Shown piece after piece: positions 22,450 to 34,732 of a stretch of DNA of 64,000 nt; the first letter of the stretch is position 1, and every line of letters begins with the position of its first letter. The stretch spans positions 62,001-126,000 of the forward strand of contig CADCXA010000001.1 of assembly GCA_902806565.1 (NCBI GenBank), written 5' to 3'. The stretch comes from Hypoxylon rubiginosum (taxonomy: Eukaryota > Ascomycota > Sordariomycetes > Xylariales > Hypoxylaceae). The translations under genes were made by a program, and so were the position numbers. The notes under the pieces were generated by a model. The model did no database searches. It was not told where the DNA came from and saw only the letters and a program-made list of their open reading frames with translations.

Positions 22450-23850
22450 CTAATCCCTATTACTACTTTCAACGAAGTGAGACATAGAGGGCATAGATTC
22501 TGTATCAGTTCCAGAGGGGGGAATTGGCCGATGCTGTAGCTTGGGGCCATAGAGTTCCGAACCATGACCTCGAGAAGAGTGACAAAAAGGTACAGTTGAA
22601 GACGGCACAGGTTCTGTATCGCTTCCTGGTAGGGAGGCTTGTTGCTTGAGGCAAGACGAAGATTCTATCTTGTTGTCATCATCCCCATCTGGTGCCGACC
22701 GAGACCGCTTTCTAAGACGATCGATATCCGAATCACTGTCGCTGTCGCTACTATAGTCGTCCGAACCACTGAAATAATCGATGGGACGTCGGCAATAGGC
22801 GTAGTCGACAGAAGCAACATCAGATTCGTCCATATCAGTATCCCGACCAGAATCATATAAAGACTCCAAATCATCCTGATCACGAGATCGTTTGGTACCA
22901 GCAGATGGATGGATCAGACTTAGCCTCTTTGCGATATTTGGTCGGCGTCCTAGCATTGGAACAGGCGCAATGGCACGAAAAGTGACTACTTCTTCTTCTG
23001 CCTCATGATCGGTATCCATCTCAGTCTAAAAACAGGCCATGCAAAGCGAGCAAAGAGATACTCCGGAGGAACCCCAACGAGAGGAAAGATCGGTTTCCCA
23101 TAAAACAATTGATGCACAAAAAGAGTGGAAGTCGATTGGATAGCAGGGGCACTAGATACCGGTACAGAAAAGAAGACAATGTAAAAGCAATCCACAATTT
23201 TAAATCTTTCTGAAGATAAACAACATTAGAGAAGTCATCAATCGCACCAGCATCTTTCTCCCCAAGAGAGGTCTCCTAGTACTTGCACATATGATTAAAT
23301 AACCATTGATTAGCTTCTTGCGGAACAATATAGCAAAGCTCTAACCCCAAGTAAAACCAGTGATGCGACAAACTTCATCGTGAATGACAACGGTTCTTCG
23401 AGCTTATGAAGGATCTGAATAGATAATCGAGTTGTTCTCGCCGCGCGAAGGACGATCGTTCGATGTATTGGGATTTTCCTGATTATGCGTGTCCGAGTCT
23501 GCGCTCGAAGATTCGGTTTCGCCTCTGCCGACCGGATAGAATGGTAATTATCGCCAAGGTTTAGGAATCGTTCTAGGAAAGTCCCAGTGCTTATCGGGTA
23601 TAGAACGTGGTAAAGAGAGGTGTCGGAAATCTCTTGGATGATGCCGGGTCCGTAATTGTCTACGTGTTGAGGGACGTGAAAGTAATTCAAGGAGAAAAAA
23701 GGCTGAGTAAGATTAGCTGTTCTCCCCTCATCATCATGCCAAACATTTCCCGCTACGATACAACAAGCAAGGGAGGCATGTTAATATAGCCAGGATGGTA
23801 GAAATCAATACGCTTAGGTAGGTATCTTTCCGCATGTTCGTCCATACCTA
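22450..23850 (-). pseudogene. HNH_2-type nuclease pseudogene
   Basis: A minus-strand relic of the family intact at 24058-25727 and 39343-41214, closest to the latter. Conserved pieces in order are RIDFYHPGY (about 23800), NYFHVPQHVDN (23660-23690), HDEVCRITG (about 23365), GAIDDFSNVV (about 23235), LFARFAWPVF (about 23050) and the Ser/Asp-rich tail DESDVASVDYAY. Damage is clear. About 60 bp is missing near 23770 compared with the intact gene, the reading frame shifts in the middle, and the HNH His of AHVVP has become Tyr (CYIVP). The second His cluster (DLHHIIDH in the intact copy) is also lost. It stands head to head with the intact copy at 24058. Confidence 0.8.
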
Positions 23851-24057
23851 TGGCACGGGCTGCACGGGTCACTTTGCGCATTCTCCGCGCGGGCACGTGG
23901 GTAGGTATCTCTCGGCCTAGGAAAATACTATATCCGAAAACTTTAGGCATCTTGCCCAGGTGGCTCGCCATTGCCTAGATACGTCACTTTATTCTCACAC
24001 TAGCAATAACTGACTGGCCTCCTTTCCAATTATCATTCTTTCAAATATATAGCGACC

Positions 24058-25727
24058 ATGCAAGAAATACGGCATTTTCCTAAGCCGGTACTTCCTCCGG
24101 CTGAAAAATGTCAAAGCCTCCGACGTTGTATCGATATCTATCACCCAGGCTATCCTGGTCTAAAGCCATTACTTAGTCTCAGTGCTTCCGACGATGGCGG
24201 TGTCCACTATGTTGTGGCTTACTACGCCATGTGCATTATAGCTGGGAATATCTGGGCTCCTAGCGAAGGGAGAAGAGGTAGGCGTTCGGCCACTGAGGCT
24301 TATTTCTCCAAGACTATGGATGAGGACCCTATCGACATACCTAGCGATGATATCCTTCGAGAACGCCGTTACTTCTTTCACGTTCCGGGTCATAGAAACA
24401 ACGATTGTAAGTGTTACTTGACTATTATTAGGTATCTAGCTAGTTTTCTGATATCTCATTCATAGATCGCTGGCCTTTCTATCCGAATTTCGATCACTGG
24501 GTTTTCCCAGATGAGGTGCCGAAACCTTGGAAACATCTAGTATGGAACAGTCCCACCGACGACGAGCCGACCATGGACGAACCGGAACCGCAACTGCCAC
24601 CACCCCAAGAACGCCTGGATGCCCGTTCCACAGCCGGCTCTACAGCCCTCGAAACCCGCGAAACCCGCTCCACAACCCGTCGTCGTCAACAGCTCCCTCC
24701 TGCCGGAGAACCTACCGACGAGTATTGTCGTATTACTGGGACAGTGATCGCACTTGAAGCTGGCCATGTCATCCCGATTTCAACCGAGGATTGGTTTAAT
24801 TCGAATTTCATGCGCCAGCACGCCTTCGAGTCATCGCACAATGATCCTTTCAACGCCCCAGTAAATCTGCTACCTCTCCGTGAGGATATCCACACTCTCC
24901 TAGATCACAGCTACCTCACTCTTGTTCCGAAACCTACTACCAACGACTCATATGCATTGGTTGCCCATGTGCTTCGGATACCAGGAGGGGGCATCAAAAC
25001 CCTGCAGATCCACAGTCAATTCCACAATGTACAATGCTTGGCTCTGGATAGGATTCCCATCCAATATCTCTTAGCTCGTTTCGCCTGGTCTATTTTCAAC
25101 GACACTGCCATGCTTATCTTCACTAACAAGGCTGCCAAAACCGAAAAGTTTATGGAGTATATTAGCGAAATCTACCCGAGAAAGGGGTTGGTCCGCACTA
25201 CACAAGAAATCCAAGGCACCGAGTATAAGCCGCGGGCCGGAACTCGTGGAACACGGAATTATGCCGGCTCCAAACGCAAAGCAGATGAAGTTGAAGGCGA
25301 AGGTGATATATCTGATGCTGATTCCGGGTTTTGCGACTCGTACTTGGAGAAGGTGTATTACCAGGACATACAACTTGACAACACTATGTATGACAGCGAC
25401 TATGACCGCCCATCAAAGCGTCCAAGAGTATATTCTCGGTCACCTAGCTGTGAGGTGCCTGATCCCAGCTATGAACCTGGTCCCGGTTATGATGGTCCCA
25501 GCAATGGTGAAGATGGTGACTGTAACAAGCGTCTTGGAAATCGGGATATTAAGCCTGAGCCAGACTCGTCGCCGATGGAAAGTGAAGGAAGTACTCAGGC
25601 AAGCGATAGCAGCAAGGGCAAGGGCAAGAATACTATGGTCCGGCGTAGCAAGAATAGCAAGTCTCGGGGTAAGTTTGCTCACAATTCCATCAGCAACATG
25701 AACCCTATTTTCCGTTCTTCTTGGTAG
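24058..25727 (+). CDS. HNH_2-type endonuclease-like protein
   Basis: Model join(24058..24406, 24466..25727), 536 residues. The 59-bp intron starts GTAAGTG, ends TTCATAG and keeps the frame. The N-terminal domain (about 20-115) is conserved with 39343-41214: YHPGYPGLKPLL, ASDDGGVHYVVAYYAMCIIAGN and RYFFHVPGH. The HNH core is at about residues 204-265: CRITGT...EAGHVIP, NAPVNLLPLREDIHTLLDHSY. This pattern of Cys, first His, Asn and Asp-His matches the HNH_2 family, whose domain is a one-metal DNA-cutting fold. A further conserved block LLARFAWSIF follows, then a long acidic, Ser-rich tail with a KRPR basic cluster that may act as a nuclear signal. The gene is convergent with the PD-(D/E)XK-like gene, 192 bp away. 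The true substrate is unknown. Confidence 0.75.
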
Positions 25728-25919
25728 TTTCAAACTGCCGAGGATTTCCTTAGTTAGGATAGTAGTGATATATATCGCGAAGGATTTCCTTGAGGAGTGG
25801 TAATGGGTTATGAAGAATCTCCTTGCACAAATAGAGGCCAGCGATTGCTAAGGGCAGATGAAATTCAAATTTAAAATCTAAGCCCCAAAACGAGCCCTTT
25901 GAGTAATAACGAAGAAAAT

Positions 25920-27976
25920 CTATAATTTCTTTGCAACCTTCTTCTGTGCTTTGGTTGTGACCTTGTTCTTCTGCACCCCGCTGGGCTGGGTATGGGTTGG
26001 GATCTCTACCACGATACGGGATTGTTTCAAGGATCGACTACCAAACCTAGTAGTGTTCGCTTTGGGACCACGTGCTTTCAACTTCCCGTTAATAAGGCGG
26101 ATCGCCTCCGTGATCTGTTGCTTCCTAACCGTCGACGCCCAGAAAAAAATGTTCAAAACATAGTGACGAAGTCTGATGTGTTCAGGCTGCCTCCGCAAGA
26201 GGAAATCATCAACGAGCTTAACGACGAAAGCAGGACCAACACCTTCTTCCACCTCGCGCCATGCTACGTACAGTCGAACTTCACTACCGTTTGTAACAAG
26301 GCCAAAAGCTGTGGTGTTAAGTGGAGGGTAACTTTCCCCCATCTTCGACCGCAATCGATCACTTAACACCGCTACCATATTGGAACACGTCACCAAGCCC
26401 ATGATGACCTGGTTTTCCGCAATCCATAGAGACTCGCCGCGAGTGGCGCCACCAGACTTGTATTCGATAGGAAAGAAGGGGTAGCAAAGAACTTCGTTAA
26501 CCTTACCAAAAGCGTACTCTTCCGGCGGGTAGACATCGTCGCTCAAGAATGATACTGGGTATCCATAAAGTGTATCGGGTACCGGGCGAGGAAGCCTTGG
26601 GATGCTCTCTAGGGAAGCCCTCGACGCGGTGGTTGGTGCAGGAACATGCCGACCGTGGGCAAAAGTCGTAGGAATATACTCGATGTGGCCACGGCCAAAA
26701 ATCGTACCCCATACACCCAAAGTCGACTGGAAAGCCATCTGAACGTTAACCTCAATGAGCCCAGCCCCCATTGCTTTGCGTGGTTTCAACACTGGTTCCA
26801 GCTCATCGTCCGGCTCTGGCTCATCGTCCTGCTCTTCATTGTCGAAATTCAAATCTGGAGTCGGGCTAACCCGAGTCGCATCCAATGCGGCCAGCTTCTT
26901 CTCCAAAACTCCCGACCAATCCGTATTCTCCGGTGGTTTCCATGTTTCCTTTACAGCGCCATACCGGAGTGATCTGAAAGCCGCATACTCCTGGGGTTCC
27001 GGTGCAGGCCAGGCGGACGCATCATCTTTCATCACCATGTCAAGAACCTCTTGGGTATCGCAGTGAACATCGGAGAGCTCATCATCAAAGAAGATCCTGT
27101 TAGGACGAAGTCTTGATATACGAAACGAGCCATCCGCAACCAAGGACTTGTACGCCGTATAGTCCGCCGCCGTCCCATTGCCCACCTGGGTCGAATTACC
27201 AGACCTAGGAAGTGGATTCATCTCGGATGTATTAAATGACAAGACAGAAGGTGTCCTGGCAACGGGGACAGACACTAGCGAAATATCGTCCCGGTCGGGT
27301 GCAGCTTCCTCTCGAGAGACAGCGTCACAAAGTTCACCACCCCTAAACGAAGTTGATCGATTGCTACTCTCCTCTTGATCCGAGCCTGAAGGCGATAACC
27401 AAACAGGCACAAAAGAATGCAGATCTTCTAGAGCAACCTCATGAGAGCTGAGAGCGAGATGTTTCGAAGAGGATGTGTTCGACCGCGTAGATGGGATCGG
27501 AGATGGCTCTTGCCGAACGACCTACATAAAAAAACATGTTAGCATTCCATAAGAACCTCGCAGAGCCAAACCGGTCGTACCTTAGCCAAGTTTCCCGCCC
27601 CTTCAGAAGAGAAGTCGGCGGACTCGAGGACAGTCTTCGCCGACCGAGTTAACCGATGCCTCTTCGGAGGAGGTAAGTCGCGGTTATCCACAGAGCTTTG
27701 TAACCTCTTCGCAGCACATGGGTCGGAGTTGACAACTGAACAGCGCAGCTGCGGTGTGGGATGTGAATCGCTCTCGTGCCGCAGTTGATGCGATTTTTTC
27801 ATAAGATATAGGTTACTGTCTTTCACTGGGCTGGAGGACCTCTTGGACAATATGTGCTGGGTAGACTCTAAGGGAACATGAGTACGCGCATCGGAGGGAA
27901 CGAGACCTACGTCCCCAGGACCAGACGGGACAGTAGGAAATTGAGAAGTGCGCCTCTTCGTAGTAACTGGCGCCAT
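25920..27976 (-). CDS. Fungal protein with PD-(D/E)XK-like core, paralogue 1
   Basis: Model complement(join(25920..27521, 27581..27976)), 665 residues. The 59-bp intron has donor GTACGA, branch GCTAAC and acceptor ATGTAG, and keeps the frame. The start MAPVTTKRR matches MAPFITKKR of the paralogue at 47579. The N-terminal third is Ser/Pro-rich and basic. The conserved domain begins with RIFFDDELSD. It contains YPFFPIEYKSGG (about residue 480), then ENQVIMGLVTCSNMVAVLS, TTAFGLVTNGSEVRLYVAW and a C-terminal helix YVLNIFFWA. The IEYK motif after a strand plus the downstream conserved Gln resemble a PD-(D/E)XK nuclease core, and the family looks like the fungal DUF7924 group (from memory, not searched). 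The tail GVQKNKVTTKAQKKVAKKL is basic, as in the paralogue. Confidence 0.7.
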
Positions 27977-28987
27977 CGTGATATATTTGGCTGTATTTAG
28001 GGACCGTGAAAGAGGAACTGGCAAGGCAGGCGATTTTTCCTGCAGTACAAGGATGTTGTTAATAATTTCATCGGCCTCGCTGTCGTCAAGATAGAAGTAG
28101 ATACTTAAGAAGCCTGCGGCGGAGAGGTTTGCTGCAATATCCCACCAAACAAATTGCAAGAATTCGAGAAAGTGGGGTGAAATACCAAATCAAGAATGTA
28201 GCGAGGGGAAAGTAGACGACTGTAGGACAATGGTTCTATTAACAGCACTGAATCGAGGCTCGACCACACCGAAAAAAGGATCAGCCTAAGAACCCCTATT
28301 GGCCCACGAACAAAGTCTTACAAGTCACACTGAAACCAATGACGCAATATATCAGGCTCATGCATATCTGAATAGAATTTAGCCAATTAAAAGATATGAA
28401 GTTGCAGTGAGTCATTTATTCTAGTAAAGAATACTTGTTGAGGTGTATCAGTCGCATAAAATATTACATGGAATTAGGCTGCAATCCCCCGTGGCATGGC
28501 ACAGGTATGGAATGCCTAGATACCAAACTACCCGGTCTAGAAATAGTTTAAAATAAGCACTAGATATGTACCTAGGTATTCCTAAAAATCCGAAAATATC
28601 TCAGAAAGCCTTATTTGAAAAATAACCGCTTAGACACTCACATTTATCTCTGTCATGAGACTACGTATACGAACTCCATGGTAAAAGTCAGGGTACATAC
28701 TACGAAGAAATGCGCTCTGGGCAATTAACTTGGTTCCAAAGATGCGAGACGCCAGACGCCCCGTTGGAGCACCCCCATTGATGCAACTCATGGTCACCCC
28801 TGATCCTTGTTGCCCCAAACATAGGAAAGCGTAAGATAAATAGCTTCACCTGCTTTACCTAGGTACCCGCAACCATTACAAACATTTCTCGTCGATGATT
28901 AATTTGTTTCATCGATTGGCACACTTATTAAACTACCTAAGACATATCTATTAAGAATTCATCCAACTTTTGTAAACACTCAGTAAT
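27977..28987. other. Upstream region of PD-(D/E)XK-like paralogue 1, then empty spacer
   Basis: At 27990-28160 the minus strand stays open (WWDIAANLSAAGF...DDSEADEIINN). It resembles the same position upstream of paralogue 2 (LDWFGNVGNI...NDNGVRDVVNN at 47650-47770), so an upstream exon or an overlapping leader ORF is possible. From 28200 to 28987 I see no gene. Confidence 0.4.
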
Positions 28988-30841
28988 CTAGGCTTTTCGA
29001 GCCTTGCTACGAGTCGTAGGGCCACTGGTACTATGTAAGCTGGTGGGCTTGTTCAGTGTTTGGCTGGCTTTCCGTTTCCGAGTCCTGGTAAGGCTAGGCG
29101 CTAGCGTTGACGGGGAGCTAGTGGTAGTGACTATGAGAGAAAGGTTGTTACCATCTACATATGATACCTTAGCTGATGGTTCATCCACGTATAGGGCTGG
29201 CGAAGGCGTTTGGTCTGATAAGTTGGCCTGGTCGCTTAGCTCATGGACAGCATTGATAGACGCCGAGTCTGGCTCTTGCGTCGTTAGCTGGCCACCATTC
29301 GAACGCCCTGCCCCGAGACACTCAAAGGGACGCTCGACAGGCGGGTAAAGGTCGTGATCGCCAGAGATTATGCCATTAGACTCTATGCTAGATGGCATAC
29401 TCATCTGTATTTGCATTAGATCGGAATTGGGCGTAGGTTGCTCTAGTATAAAACTGACCAGTGTTTTTGCTGCTTTGCGTTGACTAGCATTGCTCCGTGA
29501 TGCTTGATTCTGTAGAGAATGACCTGGGGGGCTTGGCGTAGTAATATTTGTTGAAGTCCCATGCCGTGATGATTGGTGAATGAGACTGCTTTTTGGTGCA
29601 TGTATTTGGGGTGTTATATGAAATGTGGGCGATGGTGGATTATCTAACCCGGCACCGCCACTTATATCCTCGGGCGTGTTGTGTATAGGCTGTGATGTAG
29701 GTGCATTAGGGGCAGTTGCCTGAGTGGGAGTTGCCTGAGTGGGAGGTGCCTTAGGGGAATGTTCCTGAGTGGGAGGTGCCTTAGGGGAAGGTTCCTGAGT
29801 GGGAGATGCCTCAGTAGGAGGTGCCTTAGGGGAAGGTTTTTGAGTGGGAGATGCCTCAGTAGGAGGTGCCTCAGTGGAAGGCACCTCAGGGGAAAGGGAA
29901 GGTGCCCTAAGAGATGATGCCATAGATGTTGGCGCAGGTGTTGGAGAGGATGAGGAAAGTTCAATCGGGCCATTCTTATATATTGCCACGTAGGCGTAAA
30001 AGTGATGTTCCACATCACCGTCGAAACCAAACCTGGTCCAGGGGACCGTACGAGAACTATACAGGTGGCCGACTGTTAAAGTATCGTAATTAATAAGGTC
30101 TTTTACAATGATATTACCGGGCACCTTCGTAACGTGGTGGATAAATTTATAAGAATGAGCATTCCGAATACGATGTTGTAGGCTGCGAGGGAACCACGGG
30201 ACAATTTCTTCAGTGAGCCAGGCATACAAGTTCATAGAGTTGCACCTTCCAAAAATGGAAGGAATGTCGAAGTTGCCCATTACTGCTACATTATACAAAT
30301 TAGTTTCAAATCATTATATCCCCAAGTACATTATACACTTACTATCGCTCGTGCACCTCCACGGTATTGGTTCTTCCTCATTTCCACCGACAGTATGGAA
30401 ATCGAAACAGAACACTTGAATTTGGATATAATCAGAGTGGATGTAGTTGTATTCTGGTAGTATATTCGTAAGCTCCCGGTAGGTCTTTATCTTCGTCTCC
30501 GTCACAACCCGCCTTTCTCTGGGAGCTGTATTAACTTTGCTTGGGATGAAAGTTATCTCCTCGGGTTCATAAAAATCCTGTGCACGTTGAAAACGTCCTA
30601 ACAACTGGTTAGCGAACTTTGCCTAATGTGTGAACTTGATCATACCAGTAACGGGCGGGTCTTTTTGCAGTTCAATGCTCGGCAGGATAGCAGGACTGAA
30701 TGGCTTCGAACATGCAAAGCAAATAATCCGATAATCTTCATGAAGTTCCTCATAAATCCGTTCATGTGACATCCTGATTCCAGGAAAGTTACATAGCCCA
30801 GGTTCTGCATAGCGCAGGGCGTCTCGCCGGTGTTCGGCCAT
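28988..30841 (-). CDS. Unrecognised three-exon protein with Pro/Thr repeats
   Basis: Model complement(join(28988..30285, 30343..30597, 30646..30841)), 582 residues. The introns of 57 and 48 bp have donors GTAAGTG and GTATGA, branch GCTAAC in the 48-bp one, and acceptors ATGTAG and GTTAG; all exon phases agree. The first about 230 residues are a globular, aromatic-rich region (IICFACSKPF; IPSIFGRCNSMNLYAWLTEE; GHLYSSRTVPWTRFGFDGDV). Next comes a P/T-rich tandem repeat of the PTEASPTQEPSPKA type (about 290-350). The C-terminus is Ser-rich and ends in the basic peptide TTRSKARKA. Similar basic ends with TR(N/S) occur in the element A and B genes and may be convergent. No domain is recognised, and no signal peptide or membrane segment is evident. 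Confidence 0.65.
29715..29890 (-). repeat. Coding minisatellite, Pro/Thr/Glu repeat
   Basis: About six imperfect units of 24-30 bp built around GAGGTGCCTTAGGGGAAGG and GTTCCTGAGTGG. They encode APPTQEPSPK-type units inside the 28988-30841 gene. The units are close enough to promote slippage or unequal exchange while keeping frame. Confidence 0.8.
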
Positions 30842-31916
30842 AGTTGTATGGAGGAAGAGCTTGAGGGCCAGAGAAACAGAGAGAGAGGGAGGGTTACTAA
30901 AAAAAGAGAGGGAGAGAACTTGAGAGGAGAAAGAAAGAAAGAAAGAGAGAACTTGAAAGGGGCTGGAGATATGACAGGGGAGAGGGCAAGGTGCCCGACG
31001 AGAGGCGATGATACAGCCCGAGCATGTGATCAATTCTCTCTCTTCAAACGAGCAGCCAAAAAAAGGGTTCATTTTCATCTCGTTTGTTGATTAAGCTGGT
31101 CAAATTTTGCCTCGGAACCTATCCGAGTAATAGCGGTGTCATCTGCCGTTACCCATATCCAATCATATTGGAAGCTATTTCCCTTTCTGGTAAGCCATAC
31201 GTCGTGGGTGCAGGCGGCACAGGTACGTATCACGCGCATGCCCTACCCATGTTAACACAAACGAGCTCAGATTACGAGTCAGATGTAGCACACTTTACAC
31301 CCCCTGAAACTACCTCTCTAACTTGTAAGGCATTGGTTTATTGATTAGTAGGTACCCGCGCCGTGGTGATGAAGTAGGAAATGTGAGGGAAGATCACCAC
31401 TTCTTTGGCTTGGAAGGTGAGCAACCCCTCCTTATCTTCAGCTGCAGAGTCTTCTACTTCAGGCATGTGATCCATGGCACACTCTAAAATAATTCGGTAT
31501 CATACCTACGCATCTAACGTCGTGTAGTTGCTGGAGGCTCTGGTCGGAACATGGTAGAACCTGCCGTGGGATGGAGATTGAAGCTAGTCGAAGTAGTGTG
31601 CTGTGTGAAGAACGAAGAACTTTTGTCTAGTATCAGGTGCAGAACGCTCCGCATTTTGGGCATCTGATCGTAGCATCCCGTACATACCCAGCCTCACAAC
31701 TACATGGCCAGACACCAGGAATGTCACCAGTGATAGAAAGACTACTAGGTAGGTAGGCCTGGTTTCGAATAGTCACACATACAGATAAACAAGTCAATAC
31801 ATATCAATACTAAATATTACACGATATTTCAACAACCTTATAAGAAGATACATAAGCACACCGAACCTCCAACTCGGTATGAAAGACGCCTGGTAAGTAC
31901 CTAGGCACTTATATGG
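30842..31916. other. Intergenic, no gene supported
   Basis: A purine-rich AGAGAGGGAG/GAAAGAAAG tract lies at 30870-30965, in the 5' leader of the gene ending at 28988. A 45-codon minus frame at 31338-31475 (MDHMPEVEDSAAEDK...) and a Cys-rich piece at about 31640-31735 look faintly coding but cannot be joined into a gene. A TAGGTAGGTAGG run is at 31747. Confidence 0.4.
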
Positions 31917-32757
31917 CTAGTTAGAATATGACCAGTTAGAACAAACCCAGTGAGACACTGCCTCCCATACTCTCAGATTTATCACCTCTCTCATATCCAT
32001 ACCTTCGATGTATCCTGAAATATCGCAACAAAAGTGAGCCCGGTTCATGCGCTTGATCATGAAGAGCAAACCACTGGGCGCTTTGAATCCCCCGTGGTGC
32101 CAGAGACATAACATGAACTTGGTCCTTCCTCTCTGTGACAACCTGCAAAAGTGTTCCGCAGCGCCTTCTTCGCATTCTCATTCTACTCGAAGCAGGCGGA
32201 GCATTTTGTCAAATACGCCGAGCTCTTCAAACTCGCGGCTGAGTAGCATCGCCGTGAAGTAATAGTGTGCCCTCGTCATGACGAAATGAAGACATTGCTC
32301 ACTGTATGGGAAAGGTTTCTGTAGCCCTCTACCTTCTCGGCTGCGCCGCCATTGTGCGTCCATCGTGTCGAAATAGGGCTGACAAACGAGTGCCACCCTG
32401 AATTGGTGAGAGAAAACCGACACGTCTCTTACAGAATCGGGCAGACGGAACCACGCCCGAGAGGTGTTGGATTTAGCGCTACAGATAAGTAATTGTTAGT
32501 AACAACACACGTTGAATATGACAAGAATGCACCACTTACCGTTCCACAACCGAACGAAGGGCCAACAGATCCAAGGTTCTCACGTATTTCACGTCCTCTC
32601 GAGGGTATTGTATGTTATAATCTTCCCAGTGGTTGAGAAGGGTGAGTACTGTCATTTCTTTGTATGCTCTGTATGGGCCGCTATTGGAAAGCCCGATACG
32701 TTGGGGAATTGCTAGCATATTAGGTGTGGCACCTATCGTACTTTGAAAAGAAAACAT
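31917..32757 (-). pseudogene. FCRLS-family gene with a premature stop
   Basis: Model complement(31917..32478, 32540..32757). The intron has donor GTAAGTG, a textbook TACTAAC branch site and acceptor CTGTAG. The reading frame matches the gene at 42215-42898 (exon junction at the same place; SREFEELG / SRKFEAEG; ECEEGAAEHFCRLS / ECQDGAAKFFCGLC). It also matches 33830-34732 (YAEHFCRLSAYARRRF). At 32178-32180 a TGA interrupts a frame that otherwise stays open to 31917. The relative has TGG (Trp) there (EWEC against E*EC), a single G-to-A change. The family is unrecognised, and no catalytic motif is visible. Confidence 0.65.
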
Positions 32758-33829
32758 GACGGATGACGAGGCATTTCACCCTCCCAGGAAGTTTTCAGTC
32801 TCGTTTGCAGTCGAGATACGTAGCTGTGTATGTGGCTGCCGATCAGTCGACTACCTACCTAGCCTAAGTATGCACACGACGTTTCACATAGGTACCTAGG
32901 TATCTATTGACAACTGAAAATAATAACGTGTCCGGGCGGCGGCAAAATGCCAAGCTGCGACTTCCCGTCATACTAGATATATACCTACCGAGCCTAGCAA
33001 GATATTGGGAGAGTAGAAACGATTTGGGGTATACGAGCAAGTTAGAAAAAATCATTTGGGTGGGTGACACAAGACTACAGCAACTTCCCGTCTTACTAAA
33101 TATGCACCGAACCTAGCAAAATACCAAGATATTAGAAACCAGAAACGGTTTGGGGTTCATCAAGAGGAAAGAAAACTGAGCCTTTAGTAATAAAGCGTAT
33201 TATCTGGGTTGCTCTTAGAAGGTTTGTAGTAGCCATGATTGTAGGTGATATTTTATTAATTGGCCATTTGTAAAAGAGAACGTAGCTGCGGTGGAACTAT
33301 GTAAGGACAGCGGAGTAGGAATGAGGCTCCAATATAAGTGTTTTGTACATGGACTCGAGTCTTATGCATTTCATACATATCACATTCTACATGACCAACC
33401 GCAACCCGGTCCACTCCGGGAATCATCGGCGATTCTAATGACGTGCTTTATGATAAGTCCTTTAAGTACCTAGATAGATATATTGCGAGAGGAGCATAAG
33501 AAGTAGGGTTCCTCATTGGGAGGAAAGTTGGGTTTCGTGTCGGCTATTTGCGTGATGGAATTCAAAAGATTGGGAAAGAATCGCGTTTGCATTTGGTCAG
33601 CTCGTAATTGGTCAATAGAAATAGCCTTCATGGAAATAAAAGGGCTAGCCGCCATCGGTCGGGATCACAAAAATGAAGAGTATATGATAGATCAATATCC
33701 TCATATCATTTCCTGTCTAGATACCTAATAATGTGAACAAACAAAGCAAAGACCTTGAAGTGTTTTGATGCCAGGGCAGAAACAATAATCAGCCAATCGT
33801 AAGATATGTTGGGTAACACGACAACAGGA
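32758..33829. other. Intergenic, no gene recognised
   Basis: Contains TACCTACCTAGCCTAAG and GGTACCTAGGTATC clusters at 32850-32905. A short sequence CTTCCCGTCxTACTA occurs at about 32960 and again at 33085 with similar surroundings, a partial local duplication of roughly 60-100 bp. Confidence 0.4.
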
Positions 33830-34732
33830 TTAGACTTCATCCATGTCATAGGGATCCTCCGCCATGCTTGGAAGGGAAGGCTCATCGTCATGAGTAGATG
33901 CTTCCCGGCCCCCCGCTGCGTTCGATCCCCCGCTACGGCCACCCTCGCCTGGAAGCACAAATGCCTCGGAAACCCACGTAGCAATGGATCGTTTGTCGTA
34001 GCCCTGGATATGTTCGAATACCTTGCGCTGAAACATGGTTATGAGAAATTTCTCTTGTGCGACGAACCGGCGATGGCCAGACTTTGCATTCCAATACACA
34101 ATAAAGCGGCGTCTTGCATAAGCTGATAGGCGGCAGAAATGCTCCGCATAGGCTGCATCGTAGCCCAGCACATCGAGAGCCAAATCTCTCACGTCCTTAG
34201 GGATGTGCTGGAGGCGAAGGCGGCGAAAGCAGTCCTCTGCTCTATCTAGCCAAAAGTCGGATGGCAGACAAGCTCTGTTAAGCTGATCAAACATCCTGTC
34301 CCAGCCCTTCGTCACTTCAACGAAAGAAACCAAGCGGGAGACAGTGTATCTGAGGTCCTTTGAGACTTGCTCGCCTTCTTGTAGAAGTTTGTTGAAGTGC
34401 TGCAGTTGCTGTCTTGGGCTAGCTACCTCTTCAGTAGAATCTCCCAGTGCCAATCGATCTGCAAGTGCAAGGAATGTTTCTGTGTCACACTGGAGAGTCC
34501 GAAGTATGAGAACAAGCGCCGATAGGTTTGTACTGAGGCCGCCGGAATCTCCAAGTAGGTCAGCCGTAATCGACCTCAACCGCTCATTGGCCATGTCTTG
34601 TTCCACTTCGTCCAGCAGCCTACGCCTGTTGGCATCCATGATAGAAGCCGGTGCTTCCGGATTCACTTGGATAGCAGGCATCATATCAAATGAAGACGGG
34701 TAGTTGCAGCTGGAGGGCCCGCTCGCTGTCAT
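33830..34732 (-). CDS. FCRLS-family protein, single exon
   Basis: 300 residues from the ATG at 34730-34732; the open frame reaches 34771, but only with a non-ATG codon. The N-terminal half is helical (MDANRRRLLDEVEQDMANER; LILRTLQCDTETFLALADRL). The C-terminal half carries the family block: DFWLDRAEDCFRRL, IPKDVRDLALDVLGYDA, YAEHFCRLSAYARRRFIVYW. The end is Gly-rich, then acidic (DDEPSLPSMAEDPYDMDEV). It shares the FCRLS region with the pseudogene at 31917-32757 and more weakly with 42215-42898. No known domain is recognised. An interaction or regulatory role would be a guess. Confidence 0.6.
   Translation of the reverse strand: MTASGPSSCNYPSSFDMMPAIQVNPEAPASIMDANRRRLLDEVEQDMANERLRSITADLLGDSGGLSTNLSALVLILRTLQCDTETFLALADRLALGDSTEEVASPRQQLQHFNKLLQEGEQVSKDLRYTVSRLVSFVEVTKGWDRMFDQLNRACLPSDFWLDRAEDCFRRLRLQHIPKDVRDLALDVLGYDAAYAEHFCRLSAYARRRFIVYWNAKSGHRRFVAQEKFLITMFQRKVFEHIQGYDKRSIATWVSEAFVLPGEGGRSGGSNAAGGREASTHDDEPSLPSMAEDPYDMDEV

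Noticed and set aside
29662..30030. Minus frame of RHLPLRHLLLRHLP type
   Set aside because: Shadow frame of the Pro/Thr repeat inside the 28988-30841 gene.
31338..31735. 45-codon minus ORF and a Cys-rich CxC...CPKC stretch just upstream of it
   Set aside because: Looks faintly coding (the Cys-rich part even contains TGDIPG like the zinc-knuckle linker), but the pieces cannot be joined by plausible introns.
31917..32757. RIP as cause of the premature stop at 32178-32180
   Set aside because: The inferred C-to-T change on the plus strand is in a CpC, not CpA, context.
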